A stretch of 64,000 bases of DNA from Veillonella sp. DNF00869 (GTDB lineage: Bacteria > Bacillota > Negativicutes > Veillonellales > Veillonellaceae): NCBI RefSeq assembly GCF_001553345.1, contig NZ_KQ960768.1, positions 128,459 through 192,458 on the forward strand. Direction: 5' to 3'. The notes beneath the pieces were generated by a model, which saw only the letters and a program-made list of their open reading frames with translations, did not search any database and was not told the origin of the DNA. Below are positions 1-7,438 of this stretch, in pieces. How positions within the stretch are numbered: position 1 is the stretch's first letter; each line of letters starts with the position of its first letter. The translations under genes and the position numbers were made by a program.

Positions 1-411
1 TTCTGCAAGTTCTTTTCCTTGCAAGCCTTTAGACACAGCGCCCATAAAATCTACTTTTACAACCCCTGTCAATTCCGCTTGTTTACGCAATCCACGTACT
101 AGTGGAGCGTTATCCACAACAGGGTTTGTATTTGCCATAGTTACAACACGTGTAAATCCACCTGCTGCTGCCGCTTGTGTACCACTGTGAAAGTCTTCTT
201 TTGCTTCTTGACCTGGCTCACGCAAATGCGTGTGAATGTCAATTAATCCAGGAGCTACGATAAGACCTGTTGCATCGTATACCTCTGCTTGATTCGCTTG
301 TAAATTTTGTCCAATTGCTGCAATTACACCATTTTCTACAAGAATATCTGCTACTTCATGTTGTCCTTTTGCCGGGTTAACTACCGTACCATTTTTAATC
401 AGCAAGCTCAC
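1..411 (-). CDS. pyrC: Dihydroorotase (partial, N-terminal part)
   Basis: Only the first 137 codons are in the window; the gene runs off the left edge. Dihydroorotase closes carbamoyl-aspartate to dihydroorotate in pyrimidine synthesis. The translation shows the amidohydrolase metal site [13 protein letters not shown] near residues 60-72, with the HxH zinc ligands and the substrate-binding Arg. The GTG at 409-411 is chosen as start because GGAGGTGA ends five bases before it; an in-frame GTG nine bases upstream lies inside this ribosome site. The start overlaps the end of pyrB by 17 bases, so the two are translationally coupled in one pyr operon. Confidence 0.93.
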   Translation of the reverse strand, partial: MSLLIKNGTVVNPAKGQHEVADILVENGVIAAIGQNLQANQAEVYDATGLIVAPGLIDIHTHLREPGQEAKEDFHSGTQAAAAGGFTRVVTMANTNPVVDNAPLVRGLRKQAELTGVVKVDFMGAVSKGLQGKELAE

Positions 412-1348
412 TACCGTCACCTCCGATAATTGTTAAGTATAAAATCGCCATACGGATGGCTACACCATTACGCACCTGTTCTTGGATTACTGATGCATCA
501 CCATACGCCACATCTGGCGCAATTTCAAGACCTCTATTCATTGGTCCTGGGTGCAATACTAATACATCATCTTTTGCATTTTCTAACACAGATTTATTAA
601 TACCAAAGATACGTGCATATTCACGATTACTTGGGTATAACGCGGAGTGAATCCGTTCTAATTGGATACGCAATACGTTTACCACATCTGCATCTTTCAC
701 AGCTTCACGTACATCATGATGAACTGTAACACCCAATTTTTCTAGTTCTGGGTATACTAACGTACGTGGACCAGCTAGATGCACGTCAGCACCCATTGTT
801 TTTAATCCATAAATATTGGAGCGCGCTACACGGCTGTGCATGATATCGCCTATGATAACTACTTTTAAACCTTCTAATGTAGGTTTATGTTCTAAGATAG
901 AGTACATATCTAATAAGGCTTGTGTTGGATGTTCATGAGCTCCATCTCCAGCATTGATAATAATTGGATCCACACATTTTGTGGCATATAAAGGAGCTCC
1001 TTCTTCACTAGAGCGCATTACGATGGCGTCTGTTCCCATATAAGACATCGTTAATAATGTGTCACGGAAACTTTCCCCTTTTGCCATAGAGCTACCGCTC
1101 TTGGAAATGTTGATGACATCAGCCCCTAAATATTTACCTGCTAACTCAAAAGAACTTCTTGTACGTGTACTATTCTCCATAAACAAGTTAATAATAGATT
1201 TGCCTTTTAATAATGGATGTTTCTTATTGTCCGATAAAACAATTTTTTTCATTTTTTTAGCTACACGTAAAATGAGTTCAATTTCTTCTTTTGACCGACC
1301 TTGCAGTCCTAATAGGTGCTTACCTTTTAAGCTGATTTCTCCCATCAT
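395..1348 (-). CDS. pyrB: Aspartate carbamoyltransferase catalytic subunit
   Basis: PyrB joins carbamoyl phosphate and aspartate, the committed step of UMP synthesis. The 317-residue length is usual for the family. Signatures are visible: the carbamoyl-phosphate loop STRTRSSFE near residues 59-67, HPTQALLD near 140 and HPGPMNRG near 268. Two adjacent ATGs (1348 and 1345) follow AGGAGGCT; the second has the better spacing. No pyrI regulatory gene is seen. It is the first gene after a leader with a PyrR-type site and terminator, so control by UMP through PyrR is expected. Confidence 0.96.
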   Translation of the reverse strand: MMGEISLKGKHLLGLQGRSKEEIELILRVAKKMKKIVLSDNKKHPLLKGKSIINLFMENSTRTRSSFELAGKYLGADVINISKSGSSMAKGESFRDTLLTMSYMGTDAIVMRSSEEGAPLYATKCVDPIIINAGDGAHEHPTQALLDMYSILEHKPTLEGLKVVIIGDIMHSRVARSNIYGLKTMGADVHLAGPRTLVYPELEKLGVTVHHDVREAVKDADVVNVLRIQLERIHSALYPSNREYARIFGINKSVLENAKDDVLVLHPGPMNRGLEIAPDVAYGDASVIQEQVRNGVAIRMAILYLTIIGGDGSELAD

Positions 1349-1378
1349 AGCCTCCTTTGTAGTACTTCTATTACACGC

Positions 1379-1560
1379 AAAAAGACCCCTTGCCGTAAGG
1401 CAAGAGGTCGCATAGTTATAGTGATTCTATTATAGAGTACACCTATAGATTATAGGTAAAGTACTCCTACTACGTTCCCTTACTAGCCTCACAGGACTAA
1501 TTTAAAAGGTTCAAATTACGCTCTTCGGTCTCTCGTACCGATTCATTAAGCTTATAAGTA
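1379..1560 (-). promoter_or_regulatory. PyrR-type transcription attenuator of the pyr operon
   Basis: The minus-strand RNA carries AGTCCTGTGAGGCTAGTAAG (complement of 1480-1499), which fits the conserved PyrR-binding loop of Bacillus pyr leaders (AGUCCNGNGAGGCUNGNAAGG). It is followed by an intrinsic terminator: an 11-base stem GACCTCTTGCC/GGCAAGGGGTC (1384-1409, one mismatch, loop TTAC) and a U run at 1379-1383, about 30 bases before pyrB. UMP-bound PyrR would release the terminator. The pyrR gene is in this window at 28244-28759 but not linked. This leader fills most of the gene-free stretch 1349-1719. Confidence 0.85.
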
Positions 1561-1648
1561 TTATAAGGCAAGGACGCTTATACGTCAAGAGATTTATTTA
1601 CATTTTATACTATCTATACACATACTAGCATGTTATCTTCGTAAATGG

Positions 1649-1678
1649 AAAAAACTGCCATTTCTGGCAGTCTTTTTC
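1649..1678 (-). terminator. Terminator after the flavodoxin gene
   Basis: Seven-base stem ACTGCCA/TGGCAGT (1654-1660 with 1665-1671) with a four-base loop and a T run on the minus strand at 1649-1654. It lies 50 bases past the flavodoxin stop and ends the araC-to-flavodoxin cluster. Confidence 0.8.
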
Positions 1679-1719
1679 GGAGTGTTATTATATTGCAACC
1701 TATTACATAGGTAGAAAAC

Positions 1720-2232
1720 TTATAATTTAGCAATAACTTCTTCAACAAATGCTTTTGCATTAGCTAAGTCGTTTTCATCTGGATGAGATGCAGCTTGTGC
1801 ATGACGTGCATCACGTTCAGGGCTTTTACCATGGTTATGGCCTTCTGGGAACATTTTGTACATCATTTCGATTACTTTCGGATCTACTTTACCTTGGCAT
1901 TTGAAGTAACCTACTGGTGTTTGACCATTTGGTAACAATTTCGCAGCTGCTTCTACAGTTTCTTGTGCATGAGGAGATACTGGAGGAACCCCTAAAGTAC
2001 AGAATAAAGCTACTTTTTCATTTGTGATTTCTTTAAGTACTGCTTGTGCCGCTTTATCAGCGTTACCTTGGTCTGCCCAGAAACCCATAAATACTACATC
2101 GTAAGATGCTAAATCAGCTGGAACTTCTTTCACAGATACACATGGTGTACCAGCAGGCAAAGCACTTGCCATAGCTTCTGCTACTAATTTTGTATTGCCT
2201 GTACGGCTTGAGTAAACTACGATTGCTTTCAT
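1720..2232 (-). CDS. Flavodoxin-like protein of the heme cluster
   Basis: A 170-residue flavodoxin-fold protein. The FMN phosphate loop SSRTGNT sits at residues 8-14, and a second flavin-loop region MGFWADQGNADK follows near 49-60. The C-terminal part holds a His-rich stretch (GHNHGK, ARHAQAASHPDE, about 131-152). It is the last gene of the araC-exbB-exbD-tonB-hutW cluster. Flavodoxin-like partners of radical-SAM heme-degrading enzymes are known (HmuF in Fusobacterium, reported in heme trafficking and anaerobilin reduction), so the likely role is electron supply or reduction of the linear tetrapyrrole. That role is inferred from context. A generic flavodoxin role cannot be excluded. Confidence 0.85.
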   Translation of the reverse strand: MKAIVVYSSRTGNTKLVAEAMASALPAGTPCVSVKEVPADLASYDVVFMGFWADQGNADKAAQAVLKEITNEKVALFCTLGVPPVSPHAQETVEAAAKLLPNGQTPVGYFKCQGKVDPKVIEMMYKMFPEGHNHGKSPERDARHAQAASHPDENDLANAKAFVEEVIAKL

Positions 2233-2242
2233 TCATTTTCCA

Positions 2243-2263
2243 CACTTCTAGGAAGTGCGCTCC
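2243..2263 (-). promoter_or_regulatory. Ribosome site separated from the ATG by a hairpin
   Basis: The only good Shine-Dalgarno of the flavodoxin gene (AAAAGGAG, GGAG complement at 2260-2263) lies 27 bases before the ATG at 2232. Between them is a six-base hairpin CACTTC-CTA-GAAGTG (2243-2257). Folding it would bring the site to working distance, so translation may depend on this hairpin. Confidence 0.4.
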
Positions 2264-2281
2264 TTTTACATAACATATAAA

Positions 2282-2550
2282 TACTATAAATAGTATATCA
2301 TTATTTTTGTATCTAACATTGTAGCCTAAGGCACAATGTTCATTTATCAGATATACATCCGCAGGCATTGCCTGCGGATACTGCACTCTCATTACTGAAG
2401 TGATTTTAAACGTACTATAGTATGATGCAGCCTACCAACTTTGACCTGGTATACCTGATTCCACTCTATGAGTGGCTATAGAACTATTACAGGAAACTAT
2501 ATTGTTTGGTTTGGTAAGGTGTGTAGGAGTTCACCTGTAATAGATACTAC
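2282..2550 (-). promoter_or_regulatory. Structured hutW-flavodoxin intergenic RNA; weak cobalamin-riboswitch resemblance
   Basis: This gene-free stretch is full of inverted repeats. There is a 10-base pair CTATTACAGG/CCTGTAATAG (2482-2491 with 2534-2543), CCACTC/GAGTGG near 2461-2475, a perfect 10-base hairpin ATCCGCAGGC/GCCTGCGGAT (2357-2379), AACATTGT/ACAATGTT (2315-2340) and ATACTAT/ATAGTAT (2281-2296). The RNA strand also has GGTGAACTCC, then GCCACT, GTGGAA and TCAGGTATACC in the order of cobalamin-riboswitch core boxes, but the AGGGAA and CCCGCNACTGT boxes are not recognisable. A diverged riboswitch or another structured leader is possible. Confidence 0.3.
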
Positions 2551-4218
2551 CTAAATATTTTTCTTAAATGGACTATGTCCTACTGTGCCATGAGCACGTG
2601 TAGTTTCCATATCTGTAGGATGCCCTTTTGGAATGCCCGCTGGATGTCCACCTGCTCCATGTGGATGCTTAGGTACACCTGCTGGATGTCCTCCCATTGG
2701 TACTCCTTCTGGATGTCCTTTTGGAACACCTGCTGGATGACCGCCTGCTCCCTGTGGATGTTTCGCCACACCTTCAGGATGACCACCACCTACATGTGGA
2801 TGATCTTTTGGTCTACCACCATGGTTTTGAGCCGCAATATTTTCATGTAACAATGTGCTTTCACCCGTTAAGATGTACTGAACACATTCAATAACGGTTT
2901 GTGTAATATTGACATTCCAGAATCCACCAGCCGTTGTTAAGCGATATAATACGCCATTATATTCCATCAAACCACGAGTTACCCAAGTATCAAGCAACCA
3001 ACGTAAGTCCTCTAATTTTGCATCCATTTCGATCAAAGTGTCTAGATTTAAAACACCTCGTTCCAAGGAACTGATTACATAATTAGAGAATTCTTGTAGT
3101 TCAGATTGTTTCATGAGAACCATAAATGGTTTTTTACCTTCTTCTACAAGAGCCTCATATGGAGGCAATACACGGTGTAACATTGTCATATATCCACCTA
3201 AATTACCACCAGCACCACAACCAAATGGATACATTGGGTATCCGGCTTTCGCCATAGTGTTGTACATAGAGCGTTCACGCGGTGCACGACTCCAATGAGC
3301 TGCACTTAAACGTGTAAAATCACGTTTCATCAAGTATTTTACAGCTGCCTCATACATTAATGCTTGTTCTTTAGTGGTAGCTGCTGGGCTTACTTTACCG
3401 CGTTCAATTAAGCTTTGTAAATCACTATTTTCAAACACATTTAATTGATATAGGTCCATACCATCTGCTGCAGATTGTTCAAGAATTTTTAAGTCTTCCA
3501 TCCATACATCCATCGTTTGATCTGGTAAACCGTAGATTAAATCCACAATTACAGAACATTGTTGGTATGCTTTTAATTGTTCTAATCGAGACAACACTGT
3601 ATCTTGATCATCTAAACGTCCCAATTGACGTCGTACGTGAGTATGGAAAGACTGTACCCCTAAGGACATACGGTTGACACCATGGCTCATCCATACATCC
3701 ATTTTTTCAGGCACCAAGTCGTGAATACGACCTTCTAATGTCAACTCATAGTCATTGGCCAACGGGAAATATTCTTGGATGGCAGACAACATGCGTTTTG
3801 CATTATTAGCAGATAATGATGTTGGCGTACCACCACCAATAAAGATAGTGTGAATCAAACCATCACGGAACCGTGGTTGATCGGCAGCCATTTGCATTTC
3901 TTTCAATAACATATCTACATATTTATCTTCTGCATCTTGATTCGTAGCATGTTGATAGAATCCGCAGTAAGTACATTTAGTTTGACAGAATGGAATATGA
4001 ATATATGCCGTTTGCATTTGCCCTGGAACAGGCGGTTGGTGCATTAATTCATTCCATACACGTTGTGCCTCATCCTTTTCTAAAGGACGACCACTTAGAC
4101 CAGCATGTACTGCACGTTTGCTTGTAAAAGCATGTGTCAACGGCGTTGCTGTATCAAAACCAAGTTGAATATTACGTTGTTCCTCCGACATGGAGTCAAA
4201 TAAAGTTTTTAAATCCAT
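2551..4218 (-). CDS. hutW: HutW/ChuW-type radical SAM heme-degrading enzyme with His-Pro-Gly repeat tail
   Basis: A HemN-like radical SAM protein of 555 residues. The 4Fe-4S site is Cys78, Cys82 and Cys85 (CQTKCTYC), with GGGTPTS at 128-134 for S-adenosylmethionine. Family members ChuW and HutW open the heme ring anaerobically by radical methyl transfer, releasing iron and a linear tetrapyrrole. HutW rather than HemN is favoured by the long N-terminal region before the Cys motif and by the neighbours: tonB-exbBD upstream, flavodoxin downstream. Residues about 458-555 form an unusual tail with 15 histidines and nine His-Pro pairs in repeats like GHPAGVPK, which suggests metal or heme binding. 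An AGGAGG ribosome site precedes the ATG. Confidence 0.9.
   Translation of the reverse strand: MDLKTLFDSMSEEQRNIQLGFDTATPLTHAFTSKRAVHAGLSGRPLEKDEAQRVWNELMHQPPVPGQMQTAYIHIPFCQTKCTYCGFYQHATNQDAEDKYVDMLLKEMQMAADQPRFRDGLIHTIFIGGGTPTSLSANNAKRMLSAIQEYFPLANDYELTLEGRIHDLVPEKMDVWMSHGVNRMSLGVQSFHTHVRRQLGRLDDQDTVLSRLEQLKAYQQCSVIVDLIYGLPDQTMDVWMEDLKILEQSAADGMDLYQLNVFENSDLQSLIERGKVSPAATTKEQALMYEAAVKYLMKRDFTRLSAAHWSRAPRERSMYNTMAKAGYPMYPFGCGAGGNLGGYMTMLHRVLPPYEALVEEGKKPFMVLMKQSELQEFSNYVISSLERGVLNLDTLIEMDAKLEDLRWLLDTWVTRGLMEYNGVLYRLTTAGGFWNVNITQTVIECVQYILTGESTLLHENIAAQNHGGRPKDHPHVGGGHPEGVAKHPQGAGGHPAGVPKGHPEGVPMGGHPAGVPKHPHGAGGHPAGIPKGHPTDMETTRAHGTVGHSPFKKNI
2587..2800 (-). repeat. In-gene tandem repeats coding the His-Pro-Gly tail
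   Basis: Imperfect repeats of about 21-27 bases recur as variants of GGATGTCC, GGATGACC and TGCTGGATG on the plus strand. In the gene they code units such as GHPEGVPK, GHPAGVPK and GGHPAGIPK. Unit lengths are multiples of three, so copy-number change would alter tail length without a frameshift. Confidence 0.75.
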
Positions 4219-4251
4219 AATTCCTCCTGAATTATTTCTTGTGCCTTTGCA

Positions 4252-5025
4252 CTAGTCACCATTCAAAGTGTAGTACACAGTGAATGTATTTGATACTGAT
4301 GAGCCACTACCATTTGGATAATTGCCTATGCCATAGACAACATCTTGGGTATGACTGTTTAAAATACCAGGTCCTCCACCTGCCGAAACAGAGGCTATAT
4401 TACCGCTCGCATCAATGGTTACGCTAACTGTAACACTACCTTGTAAGTTACGTTTTACTGCCATTGCAGGGTACGTACCTTGTGCTTGGGCTTGTACAGT
4501 AGCCACAAATCCTGCCCAGTCAAACGGTGCATTACCAGATGTAGTACCTACACCATCTCCATTACCTCCGCCACTGCCAGAGCCAGATCCACCACCGCTA
4601 CCAGAGCCGTTACCGCTACCATCGCCAGTACCGTTTCCTGTTCCGTTACCGCCACCAGATCCACCACCAGTACCTTGGTTTGTAGATGTTCCATCACTTG
4701 CACCTGTAGCTGCGTTGGTAGATGTTGGCACATTCACAGCATCATCAACTGGCACTGGAGATGATAAACTTTGTTGCGCTGCTTGTACTTTAGCTTGTAC
4801 AACTTCTTGTGAAAGTGGTTGAGGGAAAGATACCCCGCCGCCACCGCCACCGCCACCTGCGGATGCTTTTAAATCGTCGGAAATAGACATGTCAATTTCA
4901 AAAGCATTTTCGGTTTGTTTATGCTCTACTACGGATACTAAAGCAATACCTAACACAACAGCTAGGACAATGTGGATTACAACAGAGATTATGTAGGATT
5001 TTTTCCAGGAAATATATTGTTCCAT
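4252..5025 (-). CDS. tonB: TonB-family energy transducer with Gly/Ser-rich linker
   Basis: A 257-residue protein with one N-terminal membrane helix (about residues 10-33) and a C-terminal TonB-like domain (about 180-257, with KRNLQGSVTVSVTIDASGNI). It would pass the proton-motive force from ExbBD to outer-membrane receptors. The linker is not the usual Pro-Lys type: there is a run of eight Gly near residue 57 and a Gly/Ser/Asn/Thr-rich stretch at about 115-165. It lies 12 bases after exbD and 33 bases before hutW, consistent with heme-receptor energising. No TonB-dependent receptor gene is in the window. Confidence 0.88.
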   Translation of the reverse strand: MEQYISWKKSYIISVVIHIVLAVVLGIALVSVVEHKQTENAFEIDMSISDDLKASAGGGGGGGGVSFPQPLSQEVVQAKVQAAQQSLSSPVPVDDAVNVPTSTNAATGASDGTSTNQGTGGGSGGGNGTGNGTGDGSGNGSGSGGGSGSGSGGGNGDGVGTTSGNAPFDWAGFVATVQAQAQGTYPAMAVKRNLQGSVTVSVTIDASGNIASVSAGGGPGILNSHTQDVVYGIGNYPNGSGSSVSNTFTVYYTLNGD

Positions 5026-5037
5026 GTGTCATCCTTT

Positions 5038-5433
5038 CTAGCTAGCAGCAATTGAGAACTTCTTAACCCCAATCGTTTTTAGCATATCCATAATGGCAAC
5101 CACGAATCCATGTTGCGTATTTTTATCTGCTTGTAATAGTACCGCTGTATTTGGATTTTCTCCAATTTTGCTTGTAATATAGTTACGAGCTTCATCGATA
5201 CTATATGGTTTAGAGTCAATCAAGATATGTCCTTCTTTATCCAATGTAAGAATGATAGGACTTTGTTTGACTTGTGTTGCTGATTGTGCTTGCGGTAATT
5301 GTACACCCAAGGACTTTTGTGCCACCGTTTCAATACTGTTCATCATGAAGAAAACCAGTAAGAAGAAAATGATATCGATCATTGGCACAATCATGAACTC
5401 AGGTTTCATTTTCAATCGACTATTTTGAAACAT
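5038..5433 (-). CDS. exbD: ExbD-type biopolymer transport protein
   Basis: About 131 residues, with a single membrane helix near residues 15-38 that carries the conserved Asp (MIVPMIDIIFFLL) needed for proton use, then a periplasmic domain. It works with ExbB and TonB. The ATG at 5433 is preferred: GGAG lies at good spacing before it, while the in-frame GTG at 5442 falls inside that site. The gene overlaps the end of exbB by 14 bases, showing tight coupling. Confidence 0.92.
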   Translation of the reverse strand: MFQNSRLKMKPEFMIVPMIDIIFFLLVFFMMNSIETVAQKSLGVQLPQAQSATQVKQSPIILTLDKEGHILIDSKPYSIDEARNYITSKIGENPNTAVLLQADKNTQHGFVVAIMDMLKTIGVKKFSIAAS

Positions 5434-6055
5434 GAGAATCACTCCATTGTTCTTTCATACCATTTAATAATACTACAGATAAAGTTTCTGTATCATTGAT
5501 AATTGCATCCATACGATGACTGAAGTATGTGTACACACAGAATGATAAAATAGCCACTAACAAACCAGTAGCTGTGGCAATCAAGGCTTCACCAACGCCG
5601 CCAGAAATAGCGGATGCACCAGCACCATTATCCAATACACTGAACGTGCCAATCATACCAGATACTGTACCTAATAAACCTAATAATGGAGAAATTGTTA
5701 CGATAGCGCTCAAGTAATCTAAGTGAATTTTTAAATGAGAGGCTTCAATCATCATTTGTTCGGAAAACGCATTTTTCATACTTGTTTCGTTTTTGGAGTA
5801 TGTTAATCCTGCATTCAAGATACGACCAGTTGCCGTTTGATTTGCCTCACATAACTCTTTCGCTTTCTTCCAATCATTATCTTTTATTGCAAAATACACA
5901 TCATGACTAAATTCCTTTAGCAATGCAGTATTAGCTTTGAAATACGTATAACGCTCAATTCCAATTGCGATCACAATGATTGACAAAATAACCAATGGAT
6001 ACATTACTAATCCACCGCTGTTAAATAAATGTACAATGTATAAAAGGCTGTCCAT
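5420..6055 (-). CDS. exbB: ExbB/TolQ/MotA-family proton channel protein
   Basis: A 211-residue protein with three membrane helices (about 14-34, 110-135 and 155-180). The conserved segment LLGLLGTVSGMIGTF lies in the second helix. It forms the proton channel with ExbD and drives TonB. GGAGG precedes the ATG. The gene follows the AraC-type regulator by 92 bases that hold a Fur-box-like palindrome, so iron-dependent control of the cluster is likely. Confidence 0.92.
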   Translation of the reverse strand: MDSLLYIVHLFNSGGLVMYPLVILSIIVIAIGIERYTYFKANTALLKEFSHDVYFAIKDNDWKKAKELCEANQTATGRILNAGLTYSKNETSMKNAFSEQMMIEASHLKIHLDYLSAIVTISPLLGLLGTVSGMIGTFSVLDNGAGASAISGGVGEALIATATGLLVAILSFCVYTYFSHRMDAIINDTETLSVVLLNGMKEQWSDSHVSK

Positions 6056-6078
6056 ATTATTACCTCCATTAAAAAAAT

Positions 6079-6093
6079 ATGATAATTTTTATC
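6079..6093 (-). promoter_or_regulatory. Fur-box-like palindrome before exbB
   Basis: TGATAATTTTTATCA is a 7-1-7 palindrome close to the Fur core TGATAATNATTATCA. It lies about 25 bases before the exbB ATG in AT-rich sequence. The iron link is inferred from similarity and from the function of the downstream genes. Confidence 0.5.
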
Positions 6094-6147
6094 AGCTTAT
6101 ACTTATAATATCAAATTTAATAATTTCAAATCTACTCTAAATAGCTT

Positions 6148-7149
6148 CTACTTAATCCATTCCGACATTTTATTTATTTTCCTATATTCACTAGGTTTAT
6201 GTCCCATAATAACCCGAAATGCTTCTGCAAACTTACTAGCATTTTCATAGCCATATCGGTTAGCTATGCTGAGAATACTATCATCCGTATTAGTTAAATC
6301 CTTTGCCGCCTCCTTTATCCGCATATGCTTAATATATTGATGAATGCTACTACCATAAATCCCTTTGAAACATTTTTTCAATGCTGTCGGTGCTAATCCA
6401 TATGCTTTTGCCAATTCTTCAATAGTCGGTTTTTTGTGCAAATTTTTCATCAAAAATTCGTGCATACGTTTCACACTTTCCACATGTTTTCGTTCAAAAT
6501 ATGGCATACAGCAATCATCATCTGATGCGATGGTGCTTAATAACAATATGATTTCCATACATTTCAATTGAAATAACTGTGGCATCACTTCATCGGGAAG
6601 ATCATATAAACTTTTAAAAATGTCACTAAGTTTAGATTCTCTACGACATACAAACCCAAATTCAAAATCCTGACAAAAGCGATTACATATGTCACGAAGA
6701 TCAATCCGATCATGTCCTACGAACTTATTCACCATCTCTTGGGCCTTGGGGATATAAATAGATAAATTGATACCTTTATAATAAGAGGTAGGAAACTTTG
6801 TAGAGTGCACATAGCTAGGTGACTCTTTCCACCCTACAGAAATATCGTTTTCATCCATATATAATACTTTTCCATTATCAAAGGCGCACTCAATACGCCC
6901 TTCTTTGCAATAATGGATTTCAAACATACCATCTAAGGGTTTTGCACGGTGACGGATTTCTTTCATGGTCACCTCTTGGAACGTCAATTCTACTCCACCG
7001 AATACAGGATAACTATACATCTTTGCCTTACCTCGAGGCGTATTCATCTCATAAATGGTGCCATGTTCCACCTCGGTGGCAGACAACATGTCTATATCCA
7101 TTACTTTAGGTTTGAACTTTTCTATTTTTTTCATACAATTTTGATTCAT
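6148..7149 (-). CDS. AraC-family transcriptional regulator of the heme cluster
   Basis: A 333-residue protein with an N-terminal sensing region and a C-terminal AraC double helix-turn-helix (about the last 100 residues: KPTIEELAKAYGLAPTALKKCFKGIYG, then SILSIANRYGYENASKFAEAFRVIMGHKPSEYR). It resembles PchR-type regulators that sense iron-chelates and activate uptake operons. The ATG at 7149 follows AAAGGAGGAGC directly. A longer in-frame reading to 7275 is rejected because a promoter at 7256-7285 would start RNA inside it and no ribosome site precedes it. It likely controls exbB-exbD-tonB-hutW-flavodoxin just downstream; the ligand is unknown. Confidence 0.88.
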   Translation of the reverse strand: MNQNCMKKIEKFKPKVMDIDMLSATEVEHGTIYEMNTPRGKAKMYSYPVFGGVELTFQEVTMKEIRHRAKPLDGMFEIHYCKEGRIECAFDNGKVLYMDENDISVGWKESPSYVHSTKFPTSYYKGINLSIYIPKAQEMVNKFVGHDRIDLRDICNRFCQDFEFGFVCRRESKLSDIFKSLYDLPDEVMPQLFQLKCMEIILLLSTIASDDDCCMPYFERKHVESVKRMHEFLMKNLHKKPTIEELAKAYGLAPTALKKCFKGIYGSSIHQYIKHMRIKEAAKDLTNTDDSILSIANRYGYENASKFAEAFRVIMGHKPSEYRKINKMSEWIK

Positions 7150-7161
7150 GCTCCTCCTTTC

Positions 7162-7202
7162 AAAAAAGCCCATTTGCTGTCTCATACGACTAACAAATGG
7201 GC
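7162..7202 (-). terminator. Terminator-like hairpin directly before the araC ribosome site
   Basis: Nine-base perfect stem GCCCATTTG/CAAATGGGC (7168-7176 with 7194-7202) followed on the minus strand by six T, then at once by AAAGGAGG of the regulator gene. It can act as an attenuator of araC, or as a late terminator for the upstream whiA operon. Confidence 0.65.
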
Positions 7203-7255
7203 CTCTTTGCCGAACTACATCGCCTACTTTAATCTGAGTATCATTTCTATTACTC

Positions 7256-7285
7256 ATTATATTTATAATTAGCAATGATTGTCAA
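7256..7285 (-). promoter_or_regulatory. Promoter of the araC-type regulator, with Fur-like overlap
   Basis: Minus strand TTGACA (7280-7285), 18-base spacer and TATAAT (7256-7261). TGACAATCATTGCTA across the -35 region resembles half a Fur box. The expected RNA start near 7249 lies about 100 bases before the ATG, leaving a leader that holds the terminator-like hairpin. Confidence 0.65.
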
Positions 7286-7438
7286 TATAAAGTTTGTCTA
7301 TCTAGATTGTTTTAAATTATATCATAAAATTTCAATTTGCATAGTTTCTTATATCACTAAGATTATTTGCTTATATACAACTAATTAAATCACTATTAAT
7401 TTAAGATACCTTTTTGGATTATTTATATAAAGACTTGA

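Noticed and set aside
2114..2392. Minus-strand 92-codon frame overlapping the flavodoxin gene
   Set aside because: It overlaps the conserved flavodoxin start in another frame, has a low-complexity sequence and crosses the hairpins of the intergenic region.
2575..2850. Repeated units looking like a small CRISPR array or satellite
   Set aside because: The units have no unique spacers, keep a reading frame and code the His-Pro-Gly tail of HutW; no cas genes are near.
4415..4822. Long plus-strand open frame rich in Pro opposite tonB
   Set aside because: It is the mirror of the Gly-rich linker (GGN codons read as CC-rich codons on the other strand), with no ribosome site; tonB on the minus strand has clear domains and operon position.
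5529..5717. Plus-strand frame opposite exbB and many similar short plus-strand frames
   Set aside because: They lie wholly inside well-supported minus-strand genes, lack ribosome sites and show no protein-like patterns.
7150..7275. Extended 375-residue form of the AraC regulator
   Set aside because: The extension has no ribosome site and contains the promoter and terminator-like hairpin; the ATG at 7149 has a near-perfect site.
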